A stretch of 64,000 bases of DNA from Coprinus comatus (lineage: Eukaryota > Basidiomycota > Agaricomycetes > Agaricales > Agaricaceae). The stretch is from positions 124,001-188,000 of the forward strand of contig JAWPGT010000006.1 in assembly GCA_034638255.1 (NCBI GenBank), in the 5' to 3' direction. The notes under the pieces are model-generated. The model ran no database searches. It saw nothing but the letters and a program-made list of their open reading frames with translations, and was not told where the DNA came from. Both the position numbers and the translations under genes were made by a program. Of this stretch, positions 23,764-36,112 are shown piece after piece; the first letter of the stretch is position 1, and each line of letters begins with the position of its first letter.

Positions 23764-25954
23764 ATGGGAGTTTCGGGATTTATACCTTTTATTCAGAAGG
23801 CTTAGTGAGTATTTCAATTTTTTTTTTTTAATTTGGATGTTGGGAATATATGTACTAAATCAAGTGTTGTTTTGATGGAATAGTCCACATATTGTACATA
23901 ATTTACCGGGTAGATTGAAAGATTTTACTGGGAAGAAATTCGTTATGTACGTCTCCGTTTTTTTTTTTTTCAACTCTGAGAATACTAAAAAACCTGAACA
24001 CCTTTTCTTTTTTTTTTTTTTTTTTTTTTTTTTGGTAGAGATGGAACACTTATAACTCAACGATTTCATTATGCACCATCTCCTTATCCTTATAGGCATG
24101 TTTTAGGATGGTATAATTTGGTGAAGGAGTTAAAGGAATTTGGGGTTGAAGCTTTATGTATATTTGATGGTGAAAGTAGAAGTGCGGCTAAAGCTAATGA
24201 GGTGTGTTTCACTTTATTTTATCTTTCTTTTCCTTTTCCTGTTCCTTTTTATATGATTGTGATCATGATAACTGAAGCGAAACCTTTTCAAAAAATAGCT
24301 TGATAGAAGACGAGAACAACGAAAATTAACCAATCTTCGTGGAACACTCGAATTATCAAGAACAAAACGTCTTCATGATTTAAAATCCACAATATCAGGA
24401 TTTGAAACATTAGATAAAGAAGGAAAGAAGAGTATCGCGGATTTGTTACAGAAACTTAATCCCTCTGGATTTGATGTTGATCATGGTGTTGACGTTGGGA
24501 TCAAGGATGATTTGGATAAAGTTGGAGAAAAGTTGAAAGTTTTGAAAGAGGTAGAGGTAGAGGGAACTATAGTGAAAGAGGAGAAGATTGCTGAACCAGA
24601 TTTGATTATTATGGATCTAGGCCAAGATGATGGAATGATGGTTAAAAGTGATGTGGTACCGGTTGAAGCCCAATCTCAAGATATGACACCTTTGGTAAAC
24701 GAGAAGGAGATTGGTCGGTCGCCTATAACCGAGGAACAGGTAGTGGAAGAGGAGAATGTTGGACCTAAAGGAGACGCGATGATGCCTTCCGTATTAGAGA
24801 AAGAGATAGAAGAACCGACTATAGATGATGAATCGGTACATATTTGTACAAAAGACACCACGAAACTCGTACCGGAACCAGAAATGAATGGACAACCAGT
24901 TGGAACAAAACCTTCCGTCGAAGTCATTAAATCATCCCTTCTTGACTCTTTTCGCGATTTCAAAACCAGTGTAGCCAAAGTCGCTTCAACCCCCGTACCC
25001 GTACCTAGTCCCACCACAACTATAATGGACGAACAAACAGAGGAAGATCTTATATTAAGTAAAACTCAACACGAACTTACACTTGAAGAAGGGAAATTAT
25101 GGAACGAGTTGACACAAGCTACTACTCAAGTTTCTATGTATCAAACTCAAACTCAAGATGCATTGGATCACTTTGTTCTTCATTCGACTGAAGATAGGTT
25201 ACACGCTTTAACTACAAAAAGCGAGACTGTTTCAGATTCGTATCAAAGAAGGATGCAAGCACCTACAAAGGATACTTACAGTGAATCGAAAGAAATTTTG
25301 GAAGCAATGGGGATACCTTGTTATGTGATTGAAGGTACTTGTGAAGGAGAAGCATTAGCTTCATCGTTGGTACATCAAGGTTTGGCTGATTATGTTGTTA
25401 CTGAGGATTCGGTTCGTGTTTTATTCGTTTTGTTTGGATGATTTTTGACTATTTAAACTTTTATTCAGGATGTTCTAGCATATGAAGCTCCGATGATCAG
25501 AAATATAACCAGTCGAAATTCGCTCACGCTTATACATGGCGCTGATGTTCGTCAGGAATTGAAACTTTCTCATGAGGAATATGTCGACTTTATCATTCTC
25601 CTCGGTACCGACTTCTCGCAGAGAATAAAAAACGTGGGACCTTCGCGAGCCTATAAATTCATCCAGGAACATGGAAGCATTGAAAATGTGGTGAAGCATG
25701 AAAACAAATACTCTCCTAGAACTTCTCGTTCCGAATATTTGGCCCAAGTTAAGACAGCAAGAGCCATATTCAACGGTCTGCCTCCAATCCCGGACCGTCT
25801 GGGAATATCAGGGCTGGGGGAAGATCCGGCGAAGGTGTCGGTGATAATGGAGAGATGTGGATTTGGCAGAGTGTTGATGTTGAATGAGAACTGTTGTAAG
25901 GATGCACTTTCCGGAAATTACTTCAGTGATGATCCGGTTGCCGAACGCATATAG
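23764..25954 (+). CDS. FEN1/XPG (Rad2) family structure-specific nuclease
   Basis: Five exons (23764-23804, 23884-23946, 24039-24201, 24299-25411, 25469-25954) give 621 residues with all phases matching. The N-domain begins MGVSGFIPFIQKA and has the metal-binding Asp in FVIDGTLITQ and CIFDGESR. The I-domain has IEGTCEGEALAS, VVTEDSDVLAY and LLGTDFSQRIKNVGPSRA, so the acidic residues of the two-metal site and the H2TH start are all present. Rad2-family enzymes cut 5' flaps and bubble junctions in DNA repair. Between the domains lies a ~260-residue acidic, low-complexity spacer (about residues 140-400), unlike compact FEN1 and reminiscent of XPG, though shorter. It lacks an obvious PIP box at the C-terminus. 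Not canonical FEN1; exact orthology uncertain. Confidence 0.85.
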
Positions 25955-25990
25955 AGCACTAGGAATACAATACAAATACATAACTTTTAA

Positions 25991-26668
25991 TCATAATCCA
26001 CCTCGAAGGGCATCGATAGCCGAGCGCATTCGCAGAACAAACTCCTGTAGTCGTTTGCACACAATATCTATGGTAAATATCGTCGTTAACATTGATTTTT
26101 TTTTTTCATGTACGAGAACAGATCGGGTGCAGCATGTCAGATAGCCAAAGAGGCACTGCATACCGAACAATTCGGTACAAGTGGACCGTGTATTCTTGTT
26201 GATGTCCCGCTGGGTATATGCGCATGACGACCTGCCTTGTTCATTCTCGGTCTGTACGATGGACCTCAGCTTTTCTCCTAGTCGGGCTGATTCTGATTCT
26301 GTAGTATGCTGAATGCGTGTCATATTCCAGGCCCAGGTCTCTAGCATTAGCTGTAACAGTTCAACGGCTTGTTCTGTACAAGTTTAGTGAGTAAATGTGA
26401 ATATATGCGTTATATTACCTTGTAAAAATGCAAGATCCCGGGCGGTTTCTCTTGAGTAGGGTATACCAAGACTCTCTTCTGTGTTGAACCGCGTAAATTC
26501 GGTCAAGATTTCATCCAGTGATTTATCCTTGAAGATTCCTGCGCTAGTGTTTTCTTGGGTGCTCTTGACTTGTGTCGCCAGTTGATTGCTGGGAGGACTT
26601 TGGTAATCCTGTGAGGATTGGATACCACAGCTCTGGTCAGTATAGACGTTGTCGTCTTGTATATTCAT
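25991..26668 (-). CDS. unrecognised small helical protein
   Basis: Starts MNIQDDNVYTDQ at 26668. Exon 1 ends at FLQ before a GTAATA donor; after TACAG the frame resumes at EQAVELLQLMLETWAWNM (about 26374) and stays open to 25991. The middle is a predicted amphipathic helix (SLDEILTEFTRFN; ARLGEKLRSIVQTENEQ) and the end is another (CKRLQEFVLRMRSAIDAL). The intervening Cys-rich part (about 26090-26225) looks less protein-like and may be a further intron. It converges on the nuclease gene (36 bp apart) and is head-to-head with the LIM gene 203 bp away. I do not recognise the family; a small coiled-coil subunit of some complex is possible. Confidence 0.5.
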
Positions 26669-26871
26669 GAATAAGGGACGGAGGAGAGTGATGTAATGAT
26701 TGGGTGAACGCGTTTATCTATATGTAACCACGTGACCGCGGAATGATCGCGTCTGAGATAGCCTGATTTGGAAGGGTTGATATCAACGTCCTCCATGTGA
26801 GTTCTGGCCTGTTATGCATTGGAATCTGCTGATAATCCTCAATACATTGTAGAGAATTATATACTCCAGCT

Positions 26872-29800
26872 ATGGCACAGAACCCGCCATACCCACAATA
26901 CCCTTACTATGCCCAGCCCCAGAACATATACCAGCAGCTCGGGAAACCACAACCACAACCCCATCTGCAACCTGTATACCAGCAGCATCCCCAACAACAA
27001 CCACAGGCCCAGCAACCACAGCAATACCAATATGTATACCCTCAACAGCAGTCCCAGGCCTTACAGCGTGTGCCGTCGGCCGTCGGCTACCAACAGCCAT
27101 ATCCTCAACAACAAGTAGCTCAACAAATGTATCCTTATACACACACTCCTGCTCCAAATATTACCCCAGTACCAACACAGACTCCGGCTCCTGCATCTAT
27201 GTATCAACAGCAACAGTCACGGCCTCCTTCTCAGAACTCACGCATTCCAACTTCGTCTTTTCCTTTCACTCCTCCTGGGCAACAGAACTCGGGAATGGTA
27301 TCTCAACAGATTACTCACAACCCTGTGCAGAATCAGGGCCAGCTAGTTCCTGTTTCTCAGGCAAATATGATGCGAGGACCTAGTCCTGCAGTTTCACCTA
27401 GACCTCCCATTGCTCCGTCTGCTATTCTTGCCCAACAAGTGCAACAGCAACAACCTCCATCAATGGCTCTTGTACCTGCAAATAGATCGTCTGTTGTAGC
27501 TGCACCTCAGAGGCAAATTATGCCTCCTCCTCCTCCTCAACACCCACAAATCCAGGTCCAGCGGCAGTCGCGTCCGTTATCTCAATCATATCCACAACAG
27601 CAACAACAAACACGACCGCAACCGCAACCGCAACCGCAACCACAATCTTTGCAAATGAACCCTCCGCAACCACAAGGGAATCAGCCACCCCAAACTCCTG
27701 GTCAAACTACACCACAACGTCGACCTCTGCCATCCCCAGGTGCCTCTCGTCCTTTCCCTGCCGCTCCTCCTAAGCATCCAGTAACCATCAATACTAACAC
27801 CATGCGGACTCCAGGAAATTCGCAACCTCCTTCGCCTGTTAAATCCTTCTCAAGGAATCCCACTGCTCCATCGTCACCAACAAAAATAAGCGCACCATCT
27901 TCACCGACTAAAAATATCGCTCCCTCTTCACCGATTAAACCAATTACAACTCCAGCCTCACCGACTAAGAGTCGACCTTTACCTACCCCCGGAGGAGGAT
28001 CTATGAATAACAGTGCGAGTAACCCTTCTAAAGAAGGTTTCGCTGGTGTAGGTGCTGCTGGAAACAGTCGTGTCTCGGGTTTGCCAATACCTTCTACTGT
28101 ATCTAGTCTCATGGCTGGAGTTATACCTCCAGAAATGCTAAATGCGACTGATCCAAATGGGAGTATAGAGGATGAAGAAGAAGCGTATGGTGGGATTGAA
28201 ACGCCAGCGACCGGAAGTCCTATCAAGACCACATTCAATCAATCGACATCACCAATTAAGAGGAGAGCCAGTCCACCTAGGTTTAACTCTGGTGCTGGTT
28301 CTGGTGCTATTGCTTCGATTTCTTCGAATCCTGTGAAGGGATCTCCGAGTAAAGGGGATGTGTTTGGAAGAGGCCTTTCAACTACTCTATCTAATGCCGT
28401 TTCTCCCCCGAATAATACGGCATCCTCAATTCGTTCTCAACCTCAACCTCAACCACAAAATCAAACACAAACACAAACACAACACAAACCTAATTCTTCA
28501 ACTTCGTCTAACCCACCATCGATGATTAATCAAAGATATTCATCAAACAATGCCCCTCAAACAGGAAACACCACTACCAAACCCTCTCACCCTCAAACTC
28601 AGACTCAGAGTCAAAGTCAAGCTTTGGTTCAAACTCATAATCGTAGTCAAAGTCAACAACAAGATCAATCATCAACTTCTTCTCCAAAGAAATTCACACC
28701 GATGTGGAGACGTACGATCCCAGATTATCCACAACCTGCATTCGGTTATGCAGCAGGAATGGTTCCTGAGCCATTTGTTGGTACCAAGAAACCTCCCAGT
28801 GCTGCTGTCGCTGCTACAAGTCCCCAAGTACGTTTTTTCTTTCTCAAAATTTACATAATTCTCTTTTTTTTTCTTTTTTTTTTTTCGTGTTACTTACGAT
28901 GTTTTTTCTTTCTCTCTTTAGTCAACTGGGAAGACACCTTTAACTGAAATGGAAAAACAAAGAGCGTTGGTGGAACGCCAACATATTGAGAGACAGTTGA
29001 ACGCTGCTATGGTTAAAGTGCATACACAAAATAAAGCTCAAGCGAATGCTGGCATGGTGAATCTTTTTATTATTTATTTCTTTTTGGGTTGATTCTTCTA
29101 GATACTGATAGATATGTTGATTTTTTTCAAAGCCGGTGTCCAATACTTCATACTCTGCATATGCGCTTTATTCGAATCCGAATATGAATCAGGCTGTGAT
29201 GAATCCTAGTCATATTAGATCTGGTGCTCAGGTTTATGATGATGATGATGACGAGGATGAAGAAGAGGATGATGAAGAGGAGGAAGATATGAGTGATGAA
29301 GTGGAGGAAGAGGATGAGGAAGAGAGTGATGAAACGGATGAAGGTGTTCGAAGAAAGAAACAAGCAAAGAAATCAGGAGCGGGTAATGGGAAAAAGAAAG
29401 TTTCTTCTAAAGAAAAAGAACGAAAGGTGTTGAAGAAGGTTAAACCTGGATCTAAATCTAAACCTAAATCTACTTCCGCTTCATCAAAGAAGCGTTCATC
29501 ACGAAAAGATATCACTTCAACTTCTGAAGATGATACCACTGAAGCTACAGAAGTATCTGCTGAAGAAGAAACAGAAGAAGATTATAGACGTAGTAAACAC
29601 GTTAAATCTTCATCAACATCATCTTCAAAGTTCAAGGCTAAAGTAGAAAAAGAGAAGGAGGCTATTAGGAAGAGGAGGTCTTCTCAACCTTTTGATGAAG
29701 TTTATGATTACGAAGAGGTACCACGAAAGAGAGATCCTTCGACTAGGAGAAGAGAATCCCCACCTAGACCAACATCTTACCATCAAAGAGGGATAAGCTC

Positions 29801-32608
29801 AAGCTCAGTATTTGCGAGAAGATCGTCACCTTCACCTCCACCTATAGATGATAGATATAGTCATATCAGACGTGCTTCACTATCACCACCACCTCCTGTT
29901 CGAGTATCTAGAAGAGTATCTCCTCCTCGTGTTAGTTTACTCAAGGATGCACAAAGGAGAACTGTGAAACTTCGAGGAGATGATGATGATGAAATGGATG
30001 AAAGAGGACGAAGGGATGAAATGGATTATAGAATGAAGAAAGAAGATCGATATCGTTCAAGAGAACGCGATAGAAATGAAGATTATGATGATATAGATCG
30101 AAACCGAGATTATTTCCCTCCTCAGCAACCCAATAAAAGATACTCAGCTAACCGATCACAGTCACGAGCTCGTGATCGCGGGTTTGGGGTTGACATTGAT
30201 GACTCCGAGTATGAAAATGTGCGTCAGGAAGAGAGGGATATGCGATATGGAGTTTCGCGTACAAATCCTGTGAAGATACCTTTGCGAAGGCAGGAGGATA
30301 GGGAAGATTGGGTAAAAGGGAATAGAGGCGAGGAACGGGAATCATATAATAATAACAAAGTCTTCAATATTGGTCGACAAGAATCACCTCCACGCGCATA
30401 TACTCACACACGCGAACGTGATTCTGGATATTCTGTTGGAGGTTATCGGAGTCGACCGGCTTCTCCTACAAGAAAATATTCTCAACAATCAACTCAACCT
30501 GCTCCTTTACAATCTCCTTACCGAAGTCGACCTTCTTCACCTACAGGGGCGCATGAGCGCGGATTGGTTACCAAGTTCTCTGCTGTCAATATCAACGACC
30601 GGGGAGCTCCTGATAATAATAGTCGTCATGGAGGTAGTGGAGGAGGACGTTCAGTTGATGATTGGCCTGCAGACCTTCCTAGATTACCACGAGCCCCGGG
30701 ACAATCGAATCATGGTAATCAATCTGATTCCAACCATAATCGACGCAATAGTCGCGATGTTTATACGACAACGACACATGATACGCGAACATCGAATATG
30801 AGCGGAAGATCTAGTGTAATGACGGACTATGGTTCCACTTCCAATACTTCGACCCCGACCTCGACTGCAAGGCCTTTGCGAAGAGAAGTTCAGGTACCTG
30901 AACCTCGACGATATCAGAATCTTGGTATGAACTTGGATGATCCCCCTCCGAGATCTGTATCTCCTGCTTTATCACAGGGTTCTACTGTGTACGAACATCA
31001 AAACCATAATTATCAGCAGCAGCAACAACCGCATCATCAACCACAACCACAATCACAAACCTTCAACCGTCGACCTCAGAGTGAGGTGTATTCCAATACA
31101 CCACCTTCTCATACTCTTCAACGTAAAAAATCAATGTATGACGATATGTCAAATGATTCTACATCTAGGGTTAGTGGTAGTAATACCATCAAACAACAAC
31201 GACCACAAAGTCAAAGTCAAGTTTACGATTACGGTCCATCGTCATCATCACCATCATCATCACCTCGACCTCCTTCAATTCATCCACTCGAACGTGCAAA
31301 TATGAATAAAACGAAAATCAATAATGGAACACCTAAAATTCAAACAATCGAAATTGAAAGTCCTGCTCCTGTTGGTGGACGTGATAAAAGAGCAGATTTG
31401 GATAGGATGTTGAGTGATCCTGAAGATGATAGTGGAAATGGAAGGAGAAATCGGAGAGGTGTACCTGATATTCATGTTCATGTTGATGAAGTTAATAGAG
31501 GTCCTAGTATTCAAGTGGATTCTCCTACTAGGCAACAGGTTGATTCGTCAAGAAGACCTATGATTCAAGTAGATTCTCCGCGCGGTCCAATGATTCAAGT
31601 AGATTCTCCTCGCGGACCGGTTATCAACGTAGTAGATTCACCACGGGGGCCAACGATCAATATTGACTCAGCTTCTTCTACCGGAAACACAAATACGCCT
31701 AGAGTTCAAGTTTATGAGGTCCCTGGAATAAGCGTTGCTGGTCCGGAGTTTGAAGAACACGATGGTCAACATAGTCATGGTCATGGTTCGAGGCCTCCTG
31801 TTGTACAAGCACAACGACGTCAAGGTGGACCGAGACCTCGTGGTGGCTTGATTTGTGGTGGATGTGATGGACCTATTGTTGGTCGGATTGTTAGTGCTAT
31901 GGATGCACGTTGGCATCCTCAATGTTTCAAATGTAATGTTTGTGGTGATTTGTTGGAACATGTTAGTTCGTATGAACATGAAGGAAGACCGTATTGTCAT
32001 TTGGATTATCACGAGGTAAGCTTTCTCTCTCTTTTTGTTTCAACTTTAACTAACATGATTTATTGTATTTTTAGAACTTTGCTCCTCGATGCTTCTCATG
32101 CAAAACCGCGATTATAGAAGAACGTTTCATCAGTTTGGATGATCCTGCCTTGGGAAAAAGAACATATCACGAACAACATTTCTTTTGTGCAGAATGTGGT
32201 GATCCGTTCCTTGAACCTTCCATGAATTCAACAACACGTACTGGAGAACTTAGCGTTAGTGGTGATGGAGAATTTGAATCGGATGATGTGGGTTTCACAG
32301 TATATAAAGGTCATCCTTATTGTGAAGCTTGTCATGTCCGATTACGTTTACCAAAATGTAAGAAATGTAAGAAGAGTATTCGGGATCATGAACAAGCTGT
32401 TGAAGCTTTGGGTGGGAAATGGTGTTGGTCTTGTTTCGTTTGTGCTGTAAGTGTTCCTCCCCCTTTACTCTTTTTTTTCTTGGATACTGATTATTATTTG
32501 TTTCTTTAGGGTTGTGAGAATCCCTTCGAAAACCCGTCGTTCTTCCAGAGAGGGGATAAACCATTTTGTGAAAGATGCTTTGATATTATGCTTAGAAATG
32601 AGGTTTAA
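26872..32608 (+). CDS. paxillin-like protein with three C-terminal LIM domains
   Basis: Five exons (26872-28827, 28922-29056, 29133-32015, 32075-32446, 32510-32608), every phase 0, give 1814 residues. The first ~1600 residues are disordered: Gln/Pro-rich at the start, repeated SPTK/SPIK proline-directed sites around 27870-27970, an acidic DDDDDEDEEEDDEEEE tract, Ser/Arg-rich segments, and tandem IQVDSPRGP repeats near 31560-31640. LIM1 (about residue 1604) starts CGGCDGPIVGRI and ends YCHLDYHE; LIM2 begins RCFSCKTAIIEE and ends YCEACHVRL; LIM3 runs CKKCKKSI to CERCFDIM. Three LIM domains after a long disordered region match fungal Pxl1-like paxillins, which act at polarised growth sites and the cytokinetic ring. 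The SPxK motifs suggest CDK/MAPK regulation (inference). Confidence 0.88.
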
Positions 32609-32982
32609 TGCTAGATTATTTGGATTTTGTAATGTATTGGACAAAAAAACATTAGACTAATTTACTGAAACCGTTGTTTTATCGACAGTATAAAGTAAAA
32701 ATTAAGAGAATTCATTTCAGCTTGCAACGTGGAAAGCACTAGTCCAAGCCTGTTCGCCCAAGGCGTGATGTCACATGTGTTGATGCGCTAAGGGCACAAT
32801 CACGAAACTCAAACCGCTTCCACGACATGCAACTACTCCGTGGCTTACTGTGTCTCGTACTTGGACTTTCTGTAGTTTATGGACCACCAAAATATGCTTA
32901 AAAAGCCAATGCCCCCTTCAATGACGGTGCCCAAGCTTCACCCCGTTATCGATCCTCAAAGAAATCAGATACAGATATACAG
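32609..32982. other. 3' flank of LIM gene and promoter copy of the F-box pseudogene
   Basis: From 32825 the sequence matches the upstream region of the intact F-box gene in inverse orientation, so the duplication brought its promoter along. Bases 32609-32824 hold nothing recognisable. Confidence 0.6.
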
Positions 32983-34551
32983 ATGCATCCTTGTCTTCGT
33001 CTTGATAAAATCATCCTTCGTGTTTCTGAACAGCTACAAGTAGATGGCGCAAATCGTTCTCTTGCAAACCTTGCTTGTACCTTCAAGTTCTTTACTGAGC
33101 CCGCCCTTGATATGCTATGGTATGAAGTACACGGTGTTGAACCATTGTTACGGTGTATGTCAAGGGACGCTTACAAGGCTGTCTTGAATACAAACAAGAT
33201 ACATGATATGGTAAATATTTCAACGAAGCTGAAACTTTGTCAATGATTTGCCTGACATCTTGAATTGAATAGAATACTGTGAGGTTTTTACAACCAACCG
33301 ATTTGGCTGTGCTCTACCGCTATACCAGAAGGGTTCACGTTTTCACAAGCGATCTGCCCAAAGGATTTGAAAACGAATCCCAAATGACTATATCACATGT
33401 CTACACATTTTTCAGTTTCTTATGCGACAAAAATGCCTTCCCAAATCTCCGGAAATTACACTGGAAAAACGATCAATTTGCTGCGGGAAATCTGATACCT
33501 TCCGAGTCACTTGTATCTGGCGGAAAACTCGAGACGCTCGAACTACATCTTGGGTATGAAATTGAACCAAAATTGAACTTCGTCAAGCACATGCTTCTCG
33601 TTTTCCGTACCAGTCTTCGCCGCCTCGACATCCACTCTCCTTACACATTGAATATCGGTCCATATGTGCGAGATTTCAGTAATATCGTTAGATTGTGTCA
33701 CTACTTGACTGCCCTAAAAATACCTGCAATCAACACTCACGTCCTTCCCCATCTCGCCATGATGCCAAACCTGCAATCCTTATGTATCGGGGAGATTAAA
33801 CGTCACCCAGGATACCACGAGATGGTCCGTGATATCCAAACAAACAGTAACCTGTTCCATACCCTCACACGCCTCGAGATACACGCCGCGCTTGAAGAGA
33901 TTTTGGACATCCTCCCGATGTTTAGATGTTGTAAACTTCAAGAAGTGGTGATTGAAGATACTGACTACGAGTGCCGAGATGTAACAGTGGACTGGTGGAA
34001 AGCGTTCGTATACGAATTAACAACAATTTGTCACTCTGAAATACTGCATACCCTTGACCTCGACTTTGCGAGTTATTCGGAAGATCTTACATTCCGAACC
34101 ATCATTGAATCCTTCCTCTATTATCATAAAATGAAGAATTTCGCCATCTACGTTGGCGATAACGTTGTGTTAAGTCCGACCGAAACTCAAGCCATCGCTC
34201 GATTTTGGCCCTATCTTACAGAAATATCAATTCCTGGTGGTGATCCCACTATATCTGATATCATTAACTTGCGTGGATGGTCTAACTAACCTTGCTACAA
34301 TGTGCATCAATCTCGAGAAACTCTGTATCTCTTTCAAGATCGACCAATATTTGCGTATGGCAATAATCAAATTTCCCTGGTTAATGTGGGATATTCAAGC
34401 ATTCAAGTTAGGGATCGATATTATGTATGTTATACTTTAGAGAATTTGTTTCCTTTTCTTGAGCAGCTGTCGTGGAGTAATGTTTAGCCTAGGGAAGTAT
34501 GGGAGGACTGGAGGACGATCCGTGAAGCTCTTGGCTGTAGTAAAATAGATC
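32825..34551 (+). repeat. F-box inverted duplication, arm 2
   Basis: Inverted copy of 18478-20213. The spacer between arms is 12.6 kb and contains four genes. The boundary is sharp on both sides: unrelated sequence before ACATGCAACT and after AAAATAGA. Confidence 0.9.
32983..34551 (+). pseudogene. decayed inverted copy of the F-box gene
   Basis: Exon 1 (32983-33210) and the first ~1000 bases of exon 2 are intact and closely match the gene at 18462-20052 (for example MHPCLRLDKIILRVSEQLQV against MHPCLRLDKIILRVCEELQA). Near 34255 a frameshift changes the reading to IINLRGWSN and a stop at 34289; the homologous codons resume in another frame (TCVDGLTNLATMCINLEK) and shift again near 34340. The final stop codon differs because the match ends there. 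The F-box and most of the LRR-like region remain, so a truncated protein is still possible. Confidence 0.85.
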
Positions 34552-35177
34552 AGTGGGATTAGCTCTTCGCGAGCAACTTCTTGAATCTGGCTAGACTCCT
34601 ATGGCAGATTATGATTGGTCGATGGATGTTATCATCACTCCTGATTAACTCTCACGCTGCTTCTGGTCATGCTAGTTGTCCCTGGTAAATAGCTTCAATA
34701 TAACCACTCGTCCTACTCTCTCTCGCTAAGATATCAACCCGTATCTATTGTTTTTGTTACCTTCTGATTCTCAAGATCCATATTTGATGCCCGATGCAGA
34801 ATCCAGATACTGAGTTGCTATACTAGTATCCTCCATTGGAAATACGTACCAAGTCTTCGGCAGAGATACTATGTAGGAGATACCACTGTATATGACTATA
34901 CACTATAAGAAATCGAGTAAAGTTAATCTATAGGTACGTCGTTAGTATTAATGAAACAAGATAATGTTAGAAATAAGAAATCATACCTCACACTCGAATA
35001 GACGATAAGAGAGTGAGGGTTCTAGCTGAGCTGGTACAGTAGATATACGGAAAATCACTGTCTAGTAAAAAGAGTCCGTGTCGCAAGCAAAGGAAAAATA
35101 AATGAAAGAGACAAAGAAAAGCGTGTCCGAAGACAGACACCATCTCGGTCCAAGTTCAGAGCCATCAATCGTACTCT

Positions 35178-35312
35178 TCACATATCAAACACGCGATGCG
35201 TCCAGTCCATTCCGACTCGGTATGCATTTGTGATTCTTACATACACCTGTTGTTGCGCATTCAAAGTCGGGCTGCCTGAAGCGTACTTAAAATCAGGGAT
35301 TGTTTTATGTAC
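35178..35312 (-). other. exon-like segment, possible terminal exon
   Basis: After an acceptor (GGTTTAG) the minus strand reads VHKTIPDFKYASGSPTLNAQ, then QQVYVRITNAYRVGMDWTH and RVFDM before a stop: 44 codons with protein-like composition. No upstream partner exon is evident, so this is probably a gene relic. Confidence 0.3.
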
Positions 35313-35565
35313 CTAAACCATATTACTGTGTACCTCATTGCTCATTGCCAGTTACGATAGCAATGATGATATTATTGTATTTGTCCAAACTTCTTATACA
35401 TAGTCGGATGTGGGGCAATCAGGCGACCAAAGAATAGTTTTCTATCAATTAACTATCAATGCAAGATTGACAGTCACTTTTGTACATATCGCCCAGGCTC
35501 CTAGAACCAGCCCCCGCGCGCTCGGACACAAACAATGGCAGCGGGTATGCAAATAAAGACAAACG

Positions 35566-35587
35566 GCCCTCCGAGCGCAGCGAGGGC
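35566..35587. repeat. GCCCTC...GAGGGC palindrome
   Basis: A 22-bp imperfect palindrome with 6-bp perfect ends. The same GCCCT(C/T)...GAGGGC signature bounds the fold-back at 35887-36112, suggesting related element ends. Confidence 0.5.
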
Positions 35588-35886
35588 TAGCAACTTTTAG
35601 GCACATTACTGGGTGTGACCCTTACTCAGCAGCTAACCACAGAATATATATTTTTTCAGTATTATATTGTGCAATGTCCAATTAAGCATCAAATTTCTTT
35701 CTGAAATACTGCATAGATTTCAGTACAAATTTATTCAAGTAGTTTACTCAATAGTGATATAAAGATTAGCTACAAGCCCGGGGAGAATGTCCCCAGACTC
35801 CAAAAGGATGTAACTGTTGACCGTGATGCATATGTATTGATTTGCCATCAAGCTTACTAATGTCACAGCGTCAAAAAGTTGCCAGT

Positions 35887-36112
35887 GCCCTTGGAGGGCT
35901 CTTTGTCTCTGATTGGCTTTGTTTGTGTCTCCCCTCCAAAAAATGTGCATGCAAGGACTGGGTAGGAGTCTGGGCAATATGTCATCATCACCATTGCTTT
36001 CTTTTCCCAATGGTCTGGAAATGGTCTTATATCTGCCCAGTCTCCTTGCATGTGCATTTTCAGAGGGGAGACACAAACAAAGCCAATCAGAGACAAAGAG
36101 CCCTCCGAGGGC
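35887..36112. mobile_element. MITE-like fold-back element with ~75-bp inverted arms
   Basis: The left arm (35887-35961) and right arm (36036-36112) are near-perfect reverse complements: GCCCTTGGAGGGCTCTTTGT... against ...ACAAAGAGCCCTCCGAGGGC. The 74-bp centre also folds partly (ACCATTG...CAATGGT). It encodes no transposase. Size and symmetry suit a non-autonomous DNA element or a fold-back; a clear target-site duplication was not found. Confidence 0.65.

Noticed and set aside
29148..29539. minus-strand Ser- and Ile-rich ORFs
   Set aside because: Antisense of the acidic tract of the LIM protein.
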